Below are positions 8,415-17,146 of a stretch of DNA of 64,000 nucleotides, in pieces. Below the pieces are notes generated by a model that saw only the letters and a list, made by a program, of their open reading frames with translations, searched no databases and was not told the origin of the DNA. The stretch's first letter is position 1, and each line of letters opens with the position of its first letter. The stretch is from Pseudonocardia benzenivorans CB1190 (GTDB taxonomy: Bacteria; Actinomycetota; Actinomycetes; Mycobacteriales; Pseudonocardiaceae), in contig NC_015312.1 in NCBI RefSeq assembly GCF_000196675.2, positions 6,216,501 through 6,280,500 on the forward strand, in the 5' to 3' direction. The translations under genes were made by a program, and so were the position numbers.

Positions 8415-10112
8415 TCACCGGGACCGCGTCCCACGCCTGCGACCCACGTGGGCCTCGCGTCGGAACTGCCCGACCAGGTGCGGGTAGTGCAGCTCGAACG
8501 CCGGCCGCTCGGACCGGATGCGGGGCAGCTCGGTGAAGTTGTGCCGCGGCGGCGGGCAGGAGGTGGCCCACTCCAGCGAGTTCCCGAAGCCCCACGGGTC
8601 GTCCACGGTCACCACACGCCCGTAACGGTAGGAACGGCACACGTTCCAGATGAACGGCAGCGTCGAGGCGCCCAGGACGAACGCCCCGATCGAGGAGACC
8701 GTGTTCAGCGTGGTGAACCCGTCGGTCGGCAGGTAGTCCGCGTAGCGGCGCGGCATGCCCTCGTTGCCCAGCCAGTGCTGCACCAGGAACGTCGTGTGGA
8801 ACCCGACGAACGTCAGCCAGAAGTGCACCTTCCCGAGGCGTTCGTCGAGCATCCGGCCGGTCATCTTCGGGAACCAGAAGTAGATCCCGGCATAGGTGGC
8901 GAACACGATCGTCCCGAACAGCACGTAGTGGAAGTGCGCCACCACGAAGTAGGTGTCGGTGACGTGGAAGTTCAGCGGCGGCGAGGCCAGCAGCACGCCG
9001 CTCATCCCGCCGAACAGGAATGTGGCGGCGAAGCCGACCGCGAAGAGCATCGGCGTCTCGAAGGTGAGCCTCCCCCGCCACATCGTGCCGATCCAGTTGA
9101 CGAACTTGATCCCCGTCGGCACTGCGATCAGGAAGCTCGTGAGCGAGAAGAAGGCCAGCAGCACCGCGCCGGTGGCGAACATGTGATGCGCCCACACCGC
9201 CACGGACAACATCGCGATCGACAAGGTGGCGAAGACCATTCCCTTGTAGCCGAACAGCGGCTTCCGGCTGAACACCGGGAACACCTCCGTCACGATCCCG
9301 AAGAACGGCAGCGCGACGATGTAGACCTCGGGATGGCCGAAGAACCAGAACATGTGCTGCCACAGGATCGCCCCGCCGTTGGCCGGGTCGAACACGTGGG
9401 CCCCGAGGTGCCGGTCGGCGAGCAGGCCGAACAGGGCGGCGGTGAGCACGGGGAACGCGATGAGGATCAGGATCGCGGTGATGAAGATGTTCCAGGTGAA
9501 GATCGGCATCCGGAACATCGTCATGCCGGGCGCGCGCAGGCAGACGATCGTGGTGATGAAGTTGACGCCACCGAGGATCGTGCCCAGGCCGGCCACGATG
9601 AGCCCGGTGAGCCACAGGTCCTGGCCTGCTCCCGGGGCGTGCACGGCTTCCGAGAGCGGCGCGTAGGCGGTCCAGCCCGTGTCGGGCGCCCCGCCGGGAG
9701 TCAGGAAGGACGAGATAACGACGAGGCCGCCGAACAGGAACAGCCAGTAGGACAAGGCGTTCAGCCGCGGGAACGCGACGTCGGGGGCACCGATCTGCAG
9801 CGGCACGATGTAGTTGGCGAAGCCGAACAGGATCGGCGTCGCGTACAGCAGCAGCATGATCGTGCCGTGCATCGTGAACAGCTGGTTGTACTGCTCTGGC
9901 GAGAGGAACTGCATGCCCGGCCGGGCCAGCTCGGCGCGCATCAGCAGCGCCATCGCACCGCCGGCCAGGAAGAAGCCGAACGACGTGACCAGGTAGAGGA
10001 TCGCGATGTCCTTGGGGTCCGTCGTCCGCATCATCGTGAGCAGCGTGGATCCCTTGGCCGAGCGGCGCGCCGGGTACGGACGCGTAACGGGTTTCGGTCG
10101 GACGTCGGTCAC
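8415..10112 (-). CDS. ctaD: Cytochrome c oxidase subunit I
   Basis: 565 aa with 12 membrane segments. Heme and copper ligands are present: MHGTIM (low-spin heme a His), WFFGHPEVY (CuB His with the cross-linking Tyr, and the D-channel Glu), HHMFATG (CuB His pair), VVAHFHYVLFG (heme a3/a His pair). The D-channel entry GAPDVAFPRLN and the K-channel lysine in PTGIKFVNW are intact, so this should be a proton-pumping aa3-type oxidase subunit. Start is ATG 10112. It is an orphan: subunits II and III, ctaB and qcr genes are absent from the neighbourhood, suggesting a second, condition-specific copy. Downstream on the same strand is a two-TM protein. Confidence 0.96.
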   Translation of the reverse strand: MTDVRPKPVTRPYPARRSAKGSTLLTMMRTTDPKDIAILYLVTSFGFFLAGGAMALLMRAELARPGMQFLSPEQYNQLFTMHGTIMLLLYATPILFGFANYIVPLQIGAPDVAFPRLNALSYWLFLFGGLVVISSFLTPGGAPDTGWTAYAPLSEAVHAPGAGQDLWLTGLIVAGLGTILGGVNFITTIVCLRAPGMTMFRMPIFTWNIFITAILILIAFPVLTAALFGLLADRHLGAHVFDPANGGAILWQHMFWFFGHPEVYIVALPFFGIVTEVFPVFSRKPLFGYKGMVFATLSIAMLSVAVWAHHMFATGAVLLAFFSLTSFLIAVPTGIKFVNWIGTMWRGRLTFETPMLFAVGFAATFLFGGMSGVLLASPPLNFHVTDTYFVVAHFHYVLFGTIVFATYAGIYFWFPKMTGRMLDERLGKVHFWLTFVGFHTTFLVQHWLGNEGMPRRYADYLPTDGFTTLNTVSSIGAFVLGASTLPFIWNVCRSYRYGRVVTVDDPWGFGNSLEWATSCPPPRHNFTELPRIRSERPAFELHYPHLVGQFRREAHVGRRRGTRSR

Positions 10113-10268
10113 GACGGCCTCGGTTGCGGACGTCCGGACGGCATGGTTCGACCTCGCAGGCCTGATGGCGGTGGGGCCGCCGACGGACCGTCGATGAGCA
10201 TCTGTTCTCGCCTCCCCGTTCCGGCCCCGGGCGGCGTCCTGCGACGGGCCGGGCTGCGGTCCGTGATC

Positions 10269-10550
10269 TCAGCGGCGGTCGCGGCCCTCACGGCGGCGCG
10301 CGCCCCACCTGGCCAACCAGAGCACGCCGCTCAGCGCGGCGAACGCCAGCGCGCCGACGGGCGACCCGGCCATCACCATGAGCGCGCACAGCACGATCAC
10401 GACCGCCAGTCCGACCGTCGCCGCGCCGCCGAGGTGTTTTCGGCCGAGGTGCTGGGTGTGCGCGCGGAAGGACCGCGAGAACTCCACGTCCTCGGCCATG
10501 AGCTGACGCTCGAGATCCTGCAACGTCCGTCGCTCGTGATCGTCGAGCAC
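10269..10550 (-). CDS. DUF3040 family small membrane protein
   Basis: 93 aa. The N-terminal LDDHERRTLQDLERQLMAED motif is the hallmark of DUF3040, followed by two hydrophobic helices (TVGLAVVIVLCALMVMAG and GALAFAALSGVLWLARWG) and a basic tail. Start is a GTG at 10550 with an excellent GAGGAGG 6 nt upstream; longer in-frame starts lack any site. DUF3040 proteins are small actinobacterial membrane proteins without assigned function. It is divergent from the hypothetical/DksA pair and sits upstream of ctaD on the same strand with 156 nt between. Confidence 0.88.
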   Translation of the reverse strand: MLDDHERRTLQDLERQLMAEDVEFSRSFRAHTQHLGRKHLGGAATVGLAVVIVLCALMVMAGSPVGALAFAALSGVLWLARWGARRREGRDRR

Positions 10551-10990
10551 GACGCACCTCCTCACGGTGGGTCCCACCGGGTCGCGTCCGGTGACTCCAC
10601 GGTGCATCCCGTTCCGACGGCGGGGACACCCGTGTGACCGGCCAACTTCGACCCGATCGGTTGCCGAGGTACGGCAGTACCGGGACATAGATCGTGGCGT
10701 CGCGCCGACGTCCGGACGCCTCCGTCGGCTCGCCTCGATCGTCCGGAGTCGCTGTGCTCCCGGCAGGCGACCGCGGTCCGCCGGGATCGTGGCGGGCAGG
10801 CGTGACGGCGAGCCTTGCTGCCGGTCGTCGGCAGTTGGTCGGCGCGAACTTCGCCGGGGACGACCCCTGCCGGGTTCGGTCGCCGACGGCAACGTGGAGG
10901 TCGGGGAGCAGCGGCGGCCGGGTCCCGACCGGACACGCACAGCTCGTCCCCCGGGCTGCCCACGGGCCCACGTCGACCAGGAGGCGCATT
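10551..10990. other. 440-bp intergenic region between divergent DUF3040 and hypothetical genes
   Basis: No convincing gene. It must hold two divergent promoters. The one structure I see is an exact inverted repeat GGTAC-GGCA-GTACC at 10668-10681; no -10/-35 pair stands out. Confidence 0.4.
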
Positions 10991-11344
10991 GTGAAGGTGC
11001 ACGACCTGTCGGACACGTCCGTCGTGGCGGACGCCCTGGTGTGCCAGGAGGCCGCTCTCCTTCTCCGCGCCGGTGAGGCCAGCCCGGACGGGGAGGACCT
11101 GGCCCCGCCCATGGACCGTCTCCTGAGCGCGGTGGGCGCGGAGCTGGAGACCGGGCGGGAGTCGCTCCCGGAGGCCGTGCGCCGCGCCGCGGTGGATCTC
11201 GCCGCGCACCTCGTGCGTCGGTCCTCCGTCCCCGTCCCCGGCGGCCCCGCCCGCCACGGTCACGGGTTCGGCGCACGTCCCGGCTCCGGCCGTCGCCGGA
11301 GCGCTCCGTTCACCCCCTCCATCCGGCTCGGGCGGATGGGATGA
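10991..11344 (+). CDS. Hypothetical protein, 117 aa
   Basis: Starts at GTG 10991 with AGGAGG at 10979-10984. The N-terminal two-thirds is predicted helical and acidic (VKVHDLSDTSVVADALVCQEAALLL), the last 35 residues are basic and rich in Arg, Gly and Pro. I do not recognise it. It ends 15 nt before the DksA/TraR-type gene, whose ribosome site lies just past this stop codon, so the two are probably co-transcribed. No membrane segment or signal peptide. Confidence 0.65.
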   Translation: MKVHDLSDTSVVADALVCQEAALLLRAGEASPDGEDLAPPMDRLLSAVGAELETGRESLPEAVRRAAVDLAAHLVRRSSVPVPGGPARHGHGFGARPGSGRRRSAPFTPSIRLGRMG

Positions 11345-11359
11345 CTAAGGAGGTTCGCA

Positions 11360-11848
11360 GTGGCGCCGCCGCGTCCGCCGGGTGCCGGCGACCGGCCGGT
11401 GACGGATGATCGCGATCTGCTCGCCCGGCGCGTTCCCGCCCTGCGCGCCGAACTGGTGCGCCAGCAGGGGTTCCGTCGTGAACAGCTCGCCTCGCTCGCA
11501 CCGGGCGGGAGCAACCCGGACCGGCTCGCCGGTCGCGGTCCGGACCGCGAGGAGTCGCCGGGGCTGAGCGAGGTCCAGGCGCTCGTCGAGTCCGGCGCGC
11601 GACACGCGCTGGGCGACATCGAGCTCGCGCTGGCAAGGATCCGGACCGGCCGCTACGGCCGGTGCCGGGCATGCGGTGCCGCCATCTCCCTCGCCGTGCT
11701 CGAAGCGATCCCCCAGACGACGCTGTGCCTGCGCTGCTGCCGGCTGCGTGACCGCATCCCGCGCGCCGGGCGTCATCGCGGACCGCGGTCGTCGGGCCGC
11801 CGGTCAGAGCGGCGCGCTGAAGTCGTCGTGTCCCGGCCAGCCGAGTAG
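11360..11848 (+). CDS. DksA/TraR-type C4 zinc-finger protein
   Basis: 162 aa. Residues 20-95 form a charged helical region like the DksA coiled coil; the C4 zinc finger is Cys102, Cys105, Cys123, Cys126 with the family spacing (CRAC...CLRC), preceded by ALARIRTGRYGRC, the conserved DksA/TraR lead-in. Such proteins bind the RNA polymerase secondary channel or act as small regulatory zinc proteins. The DxxDA tip of true DksA is not evident, so a ppGpp-dependent role is doubtful. GTG start at 11360 after AAGGAGG. The 3' end overlaps the convergent PucR gene by 45 nt. Confidence 0.83.
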   Translation: MAPPRPPGAGDRPVTDDRDLLARRVPALRAELVRQQGFRREQLASLAPGGSNPDRLAGRGPDREESPGLSEVQALVESGARHALGDIELALARIRTGRYGRCRACGAAISLAVLEAIPQTTLCLRCCRLRDRIPRAGRHRGPRSSGRRSERRAEVVVSRPAE

Positions 11849-13033
11849 CCGCGCGCCGAGTGTCGCGGCGTGCATCGTGAACCGCTGCGCGGGATCGGTG
11901 GGGTCACGTCCGGTCAGGGTCCTGACCCGATCGAGGCGGTAGGTCACGGCCCGGACGGACAGGTTGAGGCGGCGCGCGGTCGCCGTGCTGACGCCCCCGG
12001 TGGCGAAGTAGGCGTCGAGAGTGGCCAGCAGTGGCTCGGCACCGCCGCGGGTGTGGACCAGCCCACCGAGAACCGACTGGACGAGGTCGGTGATCGCGGG
12101 CTGGTCCCGCAGCAGAACGCGGTAGATCAGCAGCTGCTCGGCCTCGATCACCGGGGCGTCCAGGTGCAGGCGCACGGCCATGGCGAGACCCTCGCGCGCT
12201 TCCTCGTACGAGCGCGGGACTCCGTACGAGCCCGGGTAGGGCCGCCCCACGCTCACCCGCCACGGGCGGCCACGGGGCGAGCGGCCGAGTTCCGCGTGGA
12301 TGAAGTCGCCGAGCTTGGCCCGCGGCCTGCCCGACGCGTCGGAGCCACCCGGCGCGATCACGACGATCCAGCCGTCCTTCGTGGCCACCAACACGTCGCG
12401 GTCGCCGAAGCGGTCCACCACCGCGTGTTCCAGGGAGCTGATCATCGGGTCGACCTCGCTGATCCGCCCGGTCGGCGCGGCCAGGGCGACCTGGTGGTGA
12501 AGGCCCAGGTCCAGGCCGAACGGTTCCGCCTGTTCGACCAGCCGGCCCACGTCCGCGTCGCCACGCAGCAGGTCCTCGATGAACTCGTGGCGCAGCCGCT
12601 CCTCCCACCGCACCATTTCCCGGCGGACCTCGTTGTGGCCCTCCGCCAGCCGACCGACCGCGGCGTCGACGACGTGCAGCACCGCGGCAGCGGCGTCCCG
12701 GACGGCCCCGCTGCTGCGTGAGCGGATCACCATCGGGAGCTCCGCCCACAGCCGCTTGGCCGCCGAGAGGTAGAGCTGCACGGCGTGTCCCGCCGAGACA
12801 CCGAGCTCGGCGGCCCGCCGCCCCAGCATCTCCACCGCGTCGAGTTCGGCCGGGTCCGGCTTGCGCCCGGTGGTCGCGGCGTCGGCCAGCAGCGTCAGGT
12901 AGTCCCCGAGGAGCTCAACCGGCACGCCGCCCGCCTCCCGGCCGGCGGCCTGCGCCACGTCGGTCAGCCACGAGTCGTCCGCTGCCGCCGCCTCGGCCCT
13001 CGTCCGCGGCCGGTGCTCGTCCCGCTCCGTCAC
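11804..13033 (-). CDS. PucR/CdaR family transcriptional regulator
   Basis: 409 aa. The C-terminal 60 residues (LLATLDAYFATGGVSTATARRLNLSVRAVTYRLDRVRTLTG) are the PucR-type helix-turn-helix, with the typical domain order: N-terminal sensory helical region (about 1-170), central degenerate GGDEF-like/CdaR domain (about 180-300), then HTH. Members control purine, sugar-acid or stress functions in actinobacteria. Start is ATG 13033. It is the sole regulator near the DUF3040/DksA-like/ctaD group and converges on the DksA-like gene, but no target is proven. Confidence 0.88.
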   Translation of the reverse strand: MTERDEHRPRTRAEAAAADDSWLTDVAQAAGREAGGVPVELLGDYLTLLADAATTGRKPDPAELDAVEMLGRRAAELGVSAGHAVQLYLSAAKRLWAELPMVIRSRSSGAVRDAAAAVLHVVDAAVGRLAEGHNEVRREMVRWEERLRHEFIEDLLRGDADVGRLVEQAEPFGLDLGLHHQVALAAPTGRISEVDPMISSLEHAVVDRFGDRDVLVATKDGWIVVIAPGGSDASGRPRAKLGDFIHAELGRSPRGRPWRVSVGRPYPGSYGVPRSYEEAREGLAMAVRLHLDAPVIEAEQLLIYRVLLRDQPAITDLVQSVLGGLVHTRGGAEPLLATLDAYFATGGVSTATARRLNLSVRAVTYRLDRVRTLTGRDPTDPAQRFTMHAATLGARLLGWPGHDDFSAPL

Positions 13034-13165
13034 GCGCGTCCCTCCGCTCCTCGCCCAGCCACCACTCTGCTGGACGATCGGCGGTGGCGACAGCAGGCCG
13101 GGGTCCGACGACGGACAAGCGCGCGCGATCCGGCGACGGCGGCCGGTGCGGGACCGTCCGGCCCA

Positions 13166-14389
13166 CTACTTCGCCGCGCTGCCCGCCTGCCACTGCGACC
13201 AGCTGAGCTCCCAGTCGCCGTAGGTGTCGCCGAGGGGCAGCGTGGGACCGCCCGAGTTGGTGATCTCCACGACGTCGCCGATGCCGAAGTGGTCGAAGAA
13301 CCACTGCGCGTTGGCAGGGCTGAGGTTGACGCAGCCGTGCGAGACGTTGGCGCCGCCCTGCGACCCGACCGACCACGGCGCGGAGTGCACGAACTCGCCG
13401 TCGTCGGAGATCCGCTCGTCGAGGTCGACCTGCTCCTTGTAGTAGCCGGGCTGGCCCTGGCAGACGCCGTAGGTGCAGGAGTCCATGATGATCGACGGCT
13501 GCTTGTCGGAGATGACGTGCGGGCCGGTGTGCGAGGGGAAGCCCGGCGAGCCGAGGCTGATCGGCATCGTGTTCACGAGCTTGCCGTTCTGGAAGATCTG
13601 CATCTGCTCGGTGGCACCGTCGGCCTTGGCGATCCACGAGTCGTGAACGTGGATGGTCTCGGTGCGGTCGGTCTCGCCGTACGTACCGTCGCCGAGGTCG
13701 ACGCCGAACATGTCGGCCTTCAGCGTGATCGTCGACCCGGCCTGCCAGTAGGTCTTGGGCCGGTAGTGCGCCTCGGTGGCCGACAGCCAGTACCAGCTGC
13801 CCTCCTGCGGCGGGCTGGCCGTGACCGACAGCGCCTTCTCGGCGGTGGCCTTGTCGTGGACGGCGTGGTCGAACCGCACGACGATCGGCTGCCCGACCCC
13901 GACCGAGGTCTGCGACGGCGGCGGGATGAACGACGGGTAGGCCGTCGTCCTCGGCGCGACCGTGCTGACGGTCTTGTCGTCGTGGTGCCGGGTGCCGTCG
14001 GCCGCGACGGTGTCGACCCCGACGGAGTAGGTCGTGCCGTAGGCGAGATCTCCCGTCGAGGCCCACCCGGCACCACCCGGGGCCAGGGTCCCCGCAACCG
14101 GCTTGCCGTCGGCCTTGTCGGTCATCGCGACGGCGGCGATGGTGCCGCCGGTCACCGTCAGCTGCAGCGGCGACGACGGGTTGAGCGGCCCGCTGTCGGC
14201 GCTCGTCGCCACGACCGGCGCCGCCGCGGCGGCGGGCTGCCCCCCGGCTCCGCTGGTGATTCCCGCGGACAACGCCTGCGCCTGCCGCGGCGCGGCGATG
14301 ACCAGCCCCGCCAGCACGAGGCATGCGAGTACCGCGACCCCCAACGAGAACGACAACCTCGTGCGAACGCGACCCGTCGGCCCTCTCAC
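13166..14389 (-). CDS. Secreted L,D-transpeptidase (YkuD) with Ig-like domains
   Basis: 407 aa from the GTG at 14389, placed directly before a signal peptide (RTRLSFSLGVAVLACLVLAGLVIA, cleavage likely after AQA). Two Ig-like beta domains follow, then the YkuD catalytic domain. The catalytic motif HxnnSHGCVNL is complete, with the nucleophile Cys353 and His351; upstream HTGPHVISDK is also conserved. It matches the mycobacterial Ldt architecture: exported enzymes that form 3-3 peptidoglycan cross-links and resist most penicillins. No lipobox is clear. Monocistronic and divergent from the nitronate monooxygenase gene. Confidence 0.92.
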   Translation of the reverse strand: MRGPTGRVRTRLSFSLGVAVLACLVLAGLVIAAPRQAQALSAGITSGAGGQPAAAAAPVVATSADSGPLNPSSPLQLTVTGGTIAAVAMTDKADGKPVAGTLAPGGAGWASTGDLAYGTTYSVGVDTVAADGTRHHDDKTVSTVAPRTTAYPSFIPPPSQTSVGVGQPIVVRFDHAVHDKATAEKALSVTASPPQEGSWYWLSATEAHYRPKTYWQAGSTITLKADMFGVDLGDGTYGETDRTETIHVHDSWIAKADGATEQMQIFQNGKLVNTMPISLGSPGFPSHTGPHVISDKQPSIIMDSCTYGVCQGQPGYYKEQVDLDERISDDGEFVHSAPWSVGSQGGANVSHGCVNLSPANAQWFFDHFGIGDVVEITNSGGPTLPLGDTYGDWELSWSQWQAGSAAK

Positions 14390-14592
14390 GGAGTCCCCAC
14401 CCTGCCCCTCCGGACCTCCCCGTGCGGAGGCCCACCGGTACAGACTGCCACTGCCGGGTGACAGCGCTGCCGAGAGGCGGATCCGTTGCGGCACAAGACA
14501 CGCGAAGTGCCAGGAAGCGGACGGAACCGGCGCGGCGCCCAGTCGGGCACGACCTATGCTCATCGCGTCCGCGACGACCTCAGGGAGGGACG

Positions 14593-15642
14593 ATGTCGGC
14601 TGTGACGGACCGCGTTGCGGCGTTCTGCGACCGCTACGGGCTGCGACTGCCGGTGCTGGAGGCGCCGATGGCCGGGGCGTGCCCGCCCGCGCTGGCGGCG
14701 GCCGTCGCGAACGCGGGCGGGATGGGCGCCGACGGCGTCGTCCTCGACGGTCCCGCGAAGATCGCCGACTGGGTCTCGGAGTTCCGGGCGGCCTCCGACG
14801 GCGCCGTCCAGCTCAACATCTGGATCCCCGACGAGCCCGTCGAGGCGCCCGACCGGGTCGCCGCCGCGACGGCCTTCCTCGAGACGTTCGGCACGCCCGG
14901 CCCCGACGCACCCGGCCCGGACTTCGCCGACCAGTGCGAGGCGATGCTCGCGGCGGAGCCCACCGTCGTCTCCTCGATCATGGGCCTGTTCGACCCGGAG
15001 TACGTGACGCGGCTGCGCGAGCGGGGCATCGCCTGGTTCGCGTGCGCCACCACGCTCGACGACGCCCTGGCCGCCCAGGAGGCGGGAGCCGACGCGATCG
15101 TCGCGCAGGGCATGGAGGCCGGCGGGCACCGCGGCACGTTCGACCAGACCGCGGCCGAGGCGACGACCGTCGGGCTGCTGGCCCTCGTCCCGCGGTTCGC
15201 CGACGCGCTCGACGTCCCCGTCGTCGCCGCCGGCGGGATCGGGGACGGCCGCGGGGTCGCCGCGGCGCTGGCGCTCGGGGCGAGCGCGGTGCAGGTCGGG
15301 ACGGCGTTGCTGCGCTCGCCGGAGGCCGGGATCGCTCCCGAGTGGGCGGCGGCGCTCGACGGCGCCGCCCCGGAGGCGACCACGCCGACGCGGGCCTACA
15401 CCGGCCGGCTGGGCCGGGCGGTCCGCACGTCCTACACCGACGCCTGGGCGGCCGACGACGCGCCCCGCCCGGCGCCGTACCCGCAGCAGCGGCGGCTCGT
15501 CGGCCGGTTCCGGCGGGGCGACGCGCCCGGCGTGGACCCGCTGAACTTCTGGGCCGGGCAGTCGGCCGCCCTCGCGCGCGCCGAGCCGGCGGGCGACGTC
15601 GTCACCCGGATGTGGGACGAGGCCCGCGCGATCCTGGCCTGA
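14593..15642 (+). CDS. Nitronate monooxygenase (2-nitropropane dioxygenase family)
   Basis: 349-aa FMN TIM-barrel. Visible family marks: LPVLEAPMAG near residue 25, the DAIVAQGMEAGGHRGTF segment with the catalytic-type His, VPVVAAGGIGDGRGVAAALALGASAVQVGTALL for phosphate/FMN binding. The enzyme oxidises toxic alkyl nitronates to carbonyl compounds and nitrite. Start ATG 14593 with GGGAGGG 8 nt upstream. Ends 4 nt short of the convergent SRPBCC gene. Class assignment within the family (class I or II) is uncertain. Confidence 0.88.
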   Translation: MSAVTDRVAAFCDRYGLRLPVLEAPMAGACPPALAAAVANAGGMGADGVVLDGPAKIADWVSEFRAASDGAVQLNIWIPDEPVEAPDRVAAATAFLETFGTPGPDAPGPDFADQCEAMLAAEPTVVSSIMGLFDPEYVTRLRERGIAWFACATTLDDALAAQEAGADAIVAQGMEAGGHRGTFDQTAAEATTVGLLALVPRFADALDVPVVAAGGIGDGRGVAAALALGASAVQVGTALLRSPEAGIAPEWAAALDGAAPEATTPTRAYTGRLGRAVRTSYTDAWAADDAPRPAPYPQQRRLVGRFRRGDAPGVDPLNFWAGQSAALARAEPAGDVVTRMWDEARAILA

Positions 15643-15646
15643 TGGC

Positions 15647-16114
15647 TCACGGCTGGTCGGCCGCGAGGAGGGCGTCCCCCTGGGCGACGGCGGCCGACAG
15701 CCCGCGGTCGAAGCCGAGCGACAGCAGCAGGTCCATGTCGTCACCGGCCGCGAACCGCACCAGGATCGTCACGCGCGTGCCGCCCGGGCGGTCCGCGACG
15801 GCGATGCGCACGCTCGTGCTCGGCACACCCGGATCGCTCATCGTGAACTCGATCCGGCGCGGCTCGTCGACGTGCTGGACGTCCCACCAGCCCGAACGGT
15901 CGCCGCCGGGCGTCGCACAGGTGTAGGAGACGCGCCCGCCGGGCACGAGATCGTGCTCCTGGACGGTCGCGGTCACCTCCGGCGGGAACCACCAGCGTTC
16001 GAGCTTGCGCGGGTCGCCCCACAGCCGCCACACCCGGTCGGCGGGGGCGTCGAACTCGGCGGTGATCGTCATCGTCCGGGCGACCGCGTCCTTCTCGACC
16101 GACACGACGCTCAC
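15647..16114 (-). CDS. SRPBCC/AHSA1 family protein
   Basis: 155 aa with the START-like AHSA1 pattern: TMTITAEFDAPADRVWRLWGDPRKLERWWFPP at the N-terminus, a WWDVQHVDEPRRIEFTMSD strand region, and a long C-terminal helix FDRGLSAAVAQGDALLA. Such proteins bind hydrophobic ligands in a helix-grip cavity. The GTG start at 16114 overlaps the upstream ArsR stop (GTGA), so the two are translationally coupled. ArsR-SRPBCC pairs of this kind are common in actinobacteria; ligand unknown. Confidence 0.88.
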   Translation of the reverse strand: MSVVSVEKDAVARTMTITAEFDAPADRVWRLWGDPRKLERWWFPPEVTATVQEHDLVPGGRVSYTCATPGGDRSGWWDVQHVDEPRRIEFTMSDPGVPSTSVRIAVADRPGGTRVTILVRFAAGDDMDLLLSLGFDRGLSAAVAQGDALLAADQP

Positions 16115-16446
16115 GAGTCCTCCTCCAGCAACGCGCCCATCCGTTCGACCCGCGCCCGCCACACGTCCTCCAGCGCGTCGAGGACGGCACCCGCCCGGCG
16201 CAGCGCCTCGACGTCGCCGGAGACGAGTTGCTCCCGTCCCTGCCGGCGCTTGGCGACGAGGCCGGCCTCGTGCAGCACGGCCACGTGCTTCTGCACCGCC
16301 GCGAAGCTCATCGGGTAGAGCCGCGCGAGTGCCGAGACGGAGTGCTCGCCCTGCAGGGTGCGTACGACGATGTCGCGGCGCGTGCCGTCGGAGAGGGCGT
16401 GGAAGAGCCGGTCGACGGCCCGCCGCTCGCCCGAATCTACAACCAT
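16111..16446 (-). CDS. ArsR family winged-helix regulator
   Basis: 111 aa. The winged helix reads RLFHALSDGTRRDIVVRTLQGEHSVSALARLYPMSFAAVQKHVAVLHEAGLVAKRRQGRE, the ArsR/SmtB DNA-binding domain. The metal-binding ELCVCDL motif is absent, as in the non-metal subgroup linked to SRPBCC proteins. Start ATG 16446. The gene begins only 18 nt from the divergent DHFR-like gene and a palindrome covers its start codon, suggesting autorepression and joint control of both directions. Confidence 0.9.
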   Translation of the reverse strand: MVVDSGERRAVDRLFHALSDGTRRDIVVRTLQGEHSVSALARLYPMSFAAVQKHVAVLHEAGLVAKRRQGREQLVSGDVEALRRAGAVLDALEDVWRARVERMGALLEEDS

Positions 16447-16453
16447 GTGGTAG
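16437..16453. promoter_or_regulatory. Candidate ArsR operator between divergent genes
   Basis: CTACAACCATGTGGTAG is an imperfect palindrome (6 of 8 pairs match) covering the arsR start codon, 12 nt from the DHFR-like start. The whole divergent spacer is only 18 nt, so one bound dimer would block both genes. Confidence 0.4.
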
Positions 16454-16464
16454 TACGTTACCGC

Positions 16465-17079
16465 ATGAAGCTCACCGTGATGCAGTTCGTCTCGCTCGAC
16501 GGCGTCTGCCAGGGCCCGGGCGCGCCGGACGAGGACACGACCGACGGGTTCGGCCGCGGCGGCTGGCTCGTCCCGTTCGTCGACGAGCGCTTCCTGGAGA
16601 TCGTCACCGAGTGGACGTGCCGGGCAGGCGCGTTCCTGTTCGGCCGTCGCACCTACGAGGCGTTCAGCCGTGACTGGCCGACGTCGACCGACCCCGACGA
16701 CCCCGTCGCGACGCGGCTCAACGGCCTGCCGAAGTACGTCGCGTCGACGACGTTGCGCGAGGCGGGGTGGGCGCCGTCGACGATCCTCGCCGGTGACGTC
16801 GAGGGGCGGGTCGCCGAGCTCAGGGCCCGGCCGGGACCCGAGCTGCAGGTCCACGGCAGCGCCCGGCTCGCGGCGTCGCTGCTGGCGGCGGGCCTGGTCG
16901 ACGAGCTGCGACTGGCGGTGGCGCCGGTCGTCGTCGGCGCCGGGAGGCGGTTCTTCCGGGACGACGACGCAGCCGCGGCCTATCGCGCCGTGGACCACGA
17001 GACGACACCGTCGGGCGTCGCACTGCTCACCTACGAACCCGCGGGCGCGGCGGCCTACGGGCGCATCGACGTGATCTGA
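16465..17079 (+). CDS. Dihydrofolate reductase-fold (RibD C-terminal domain) protein
   Basis: 204 aa with the RibD_C/DHFR-like pattern: MKLTVMQFVSLDGVCQGPG at the N-terminus, FLFGRRTYEAF near residue 60, LPKYVAS, then LQVHGSARLAASLLAAGLVDELRLAVAPVVVGAGRRFF near 130-165. Members are NADPH-binding reductases of mostly unknown substrate, common next to ArsR-SRPBCC pairs. Start ATG 16465. It is divergent from arsR, with 18 nt between start codons, so both promoters overlap the neighbouring coding starts. Confidence 0.87.
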   Translation: MKLTVMQFVSLDGVCQGPGAPDEDTTDGFGRGGWLVPFVDERFLEIVTEWTCRAGAFLFGRRTYEAFSRDWPTSTDPDDPVATRLNGLPKYVASTTLREAGWAPSTILAGDVEGRVAELRARPGPELQVHGSARLAASLLAAGLVDELRLAVAPVVVGAGRRFFRDDDAAAAYRAVDHETTPSGVALLTYEPAGAAAYGRIDVI

Positions 17080-17110
17080 CCGGGCGCGGACTCCCGCGAT
17101 TGTGTAGCGT

Positions 17111-17126
17111 CGCTCATCATTGAGCG
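17111..17126. promoter_or_regulatory. Inverted repeat upstream of the 138-aa membrane protein
   Basis: CGCTCA-TCAT-TGAGCG is an exact inverted repeat, followed by a second imperfect one (TGAGCGTTCACTCA, 17121-17134). It lies 10-35 nt before the ribosome site of the next gene and could be a regulator site; no cognate regulator is adjacent. Confidence 0.3.
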
Positions 17127-17146
17127 TTCACTCACCGGGAGGTCTC

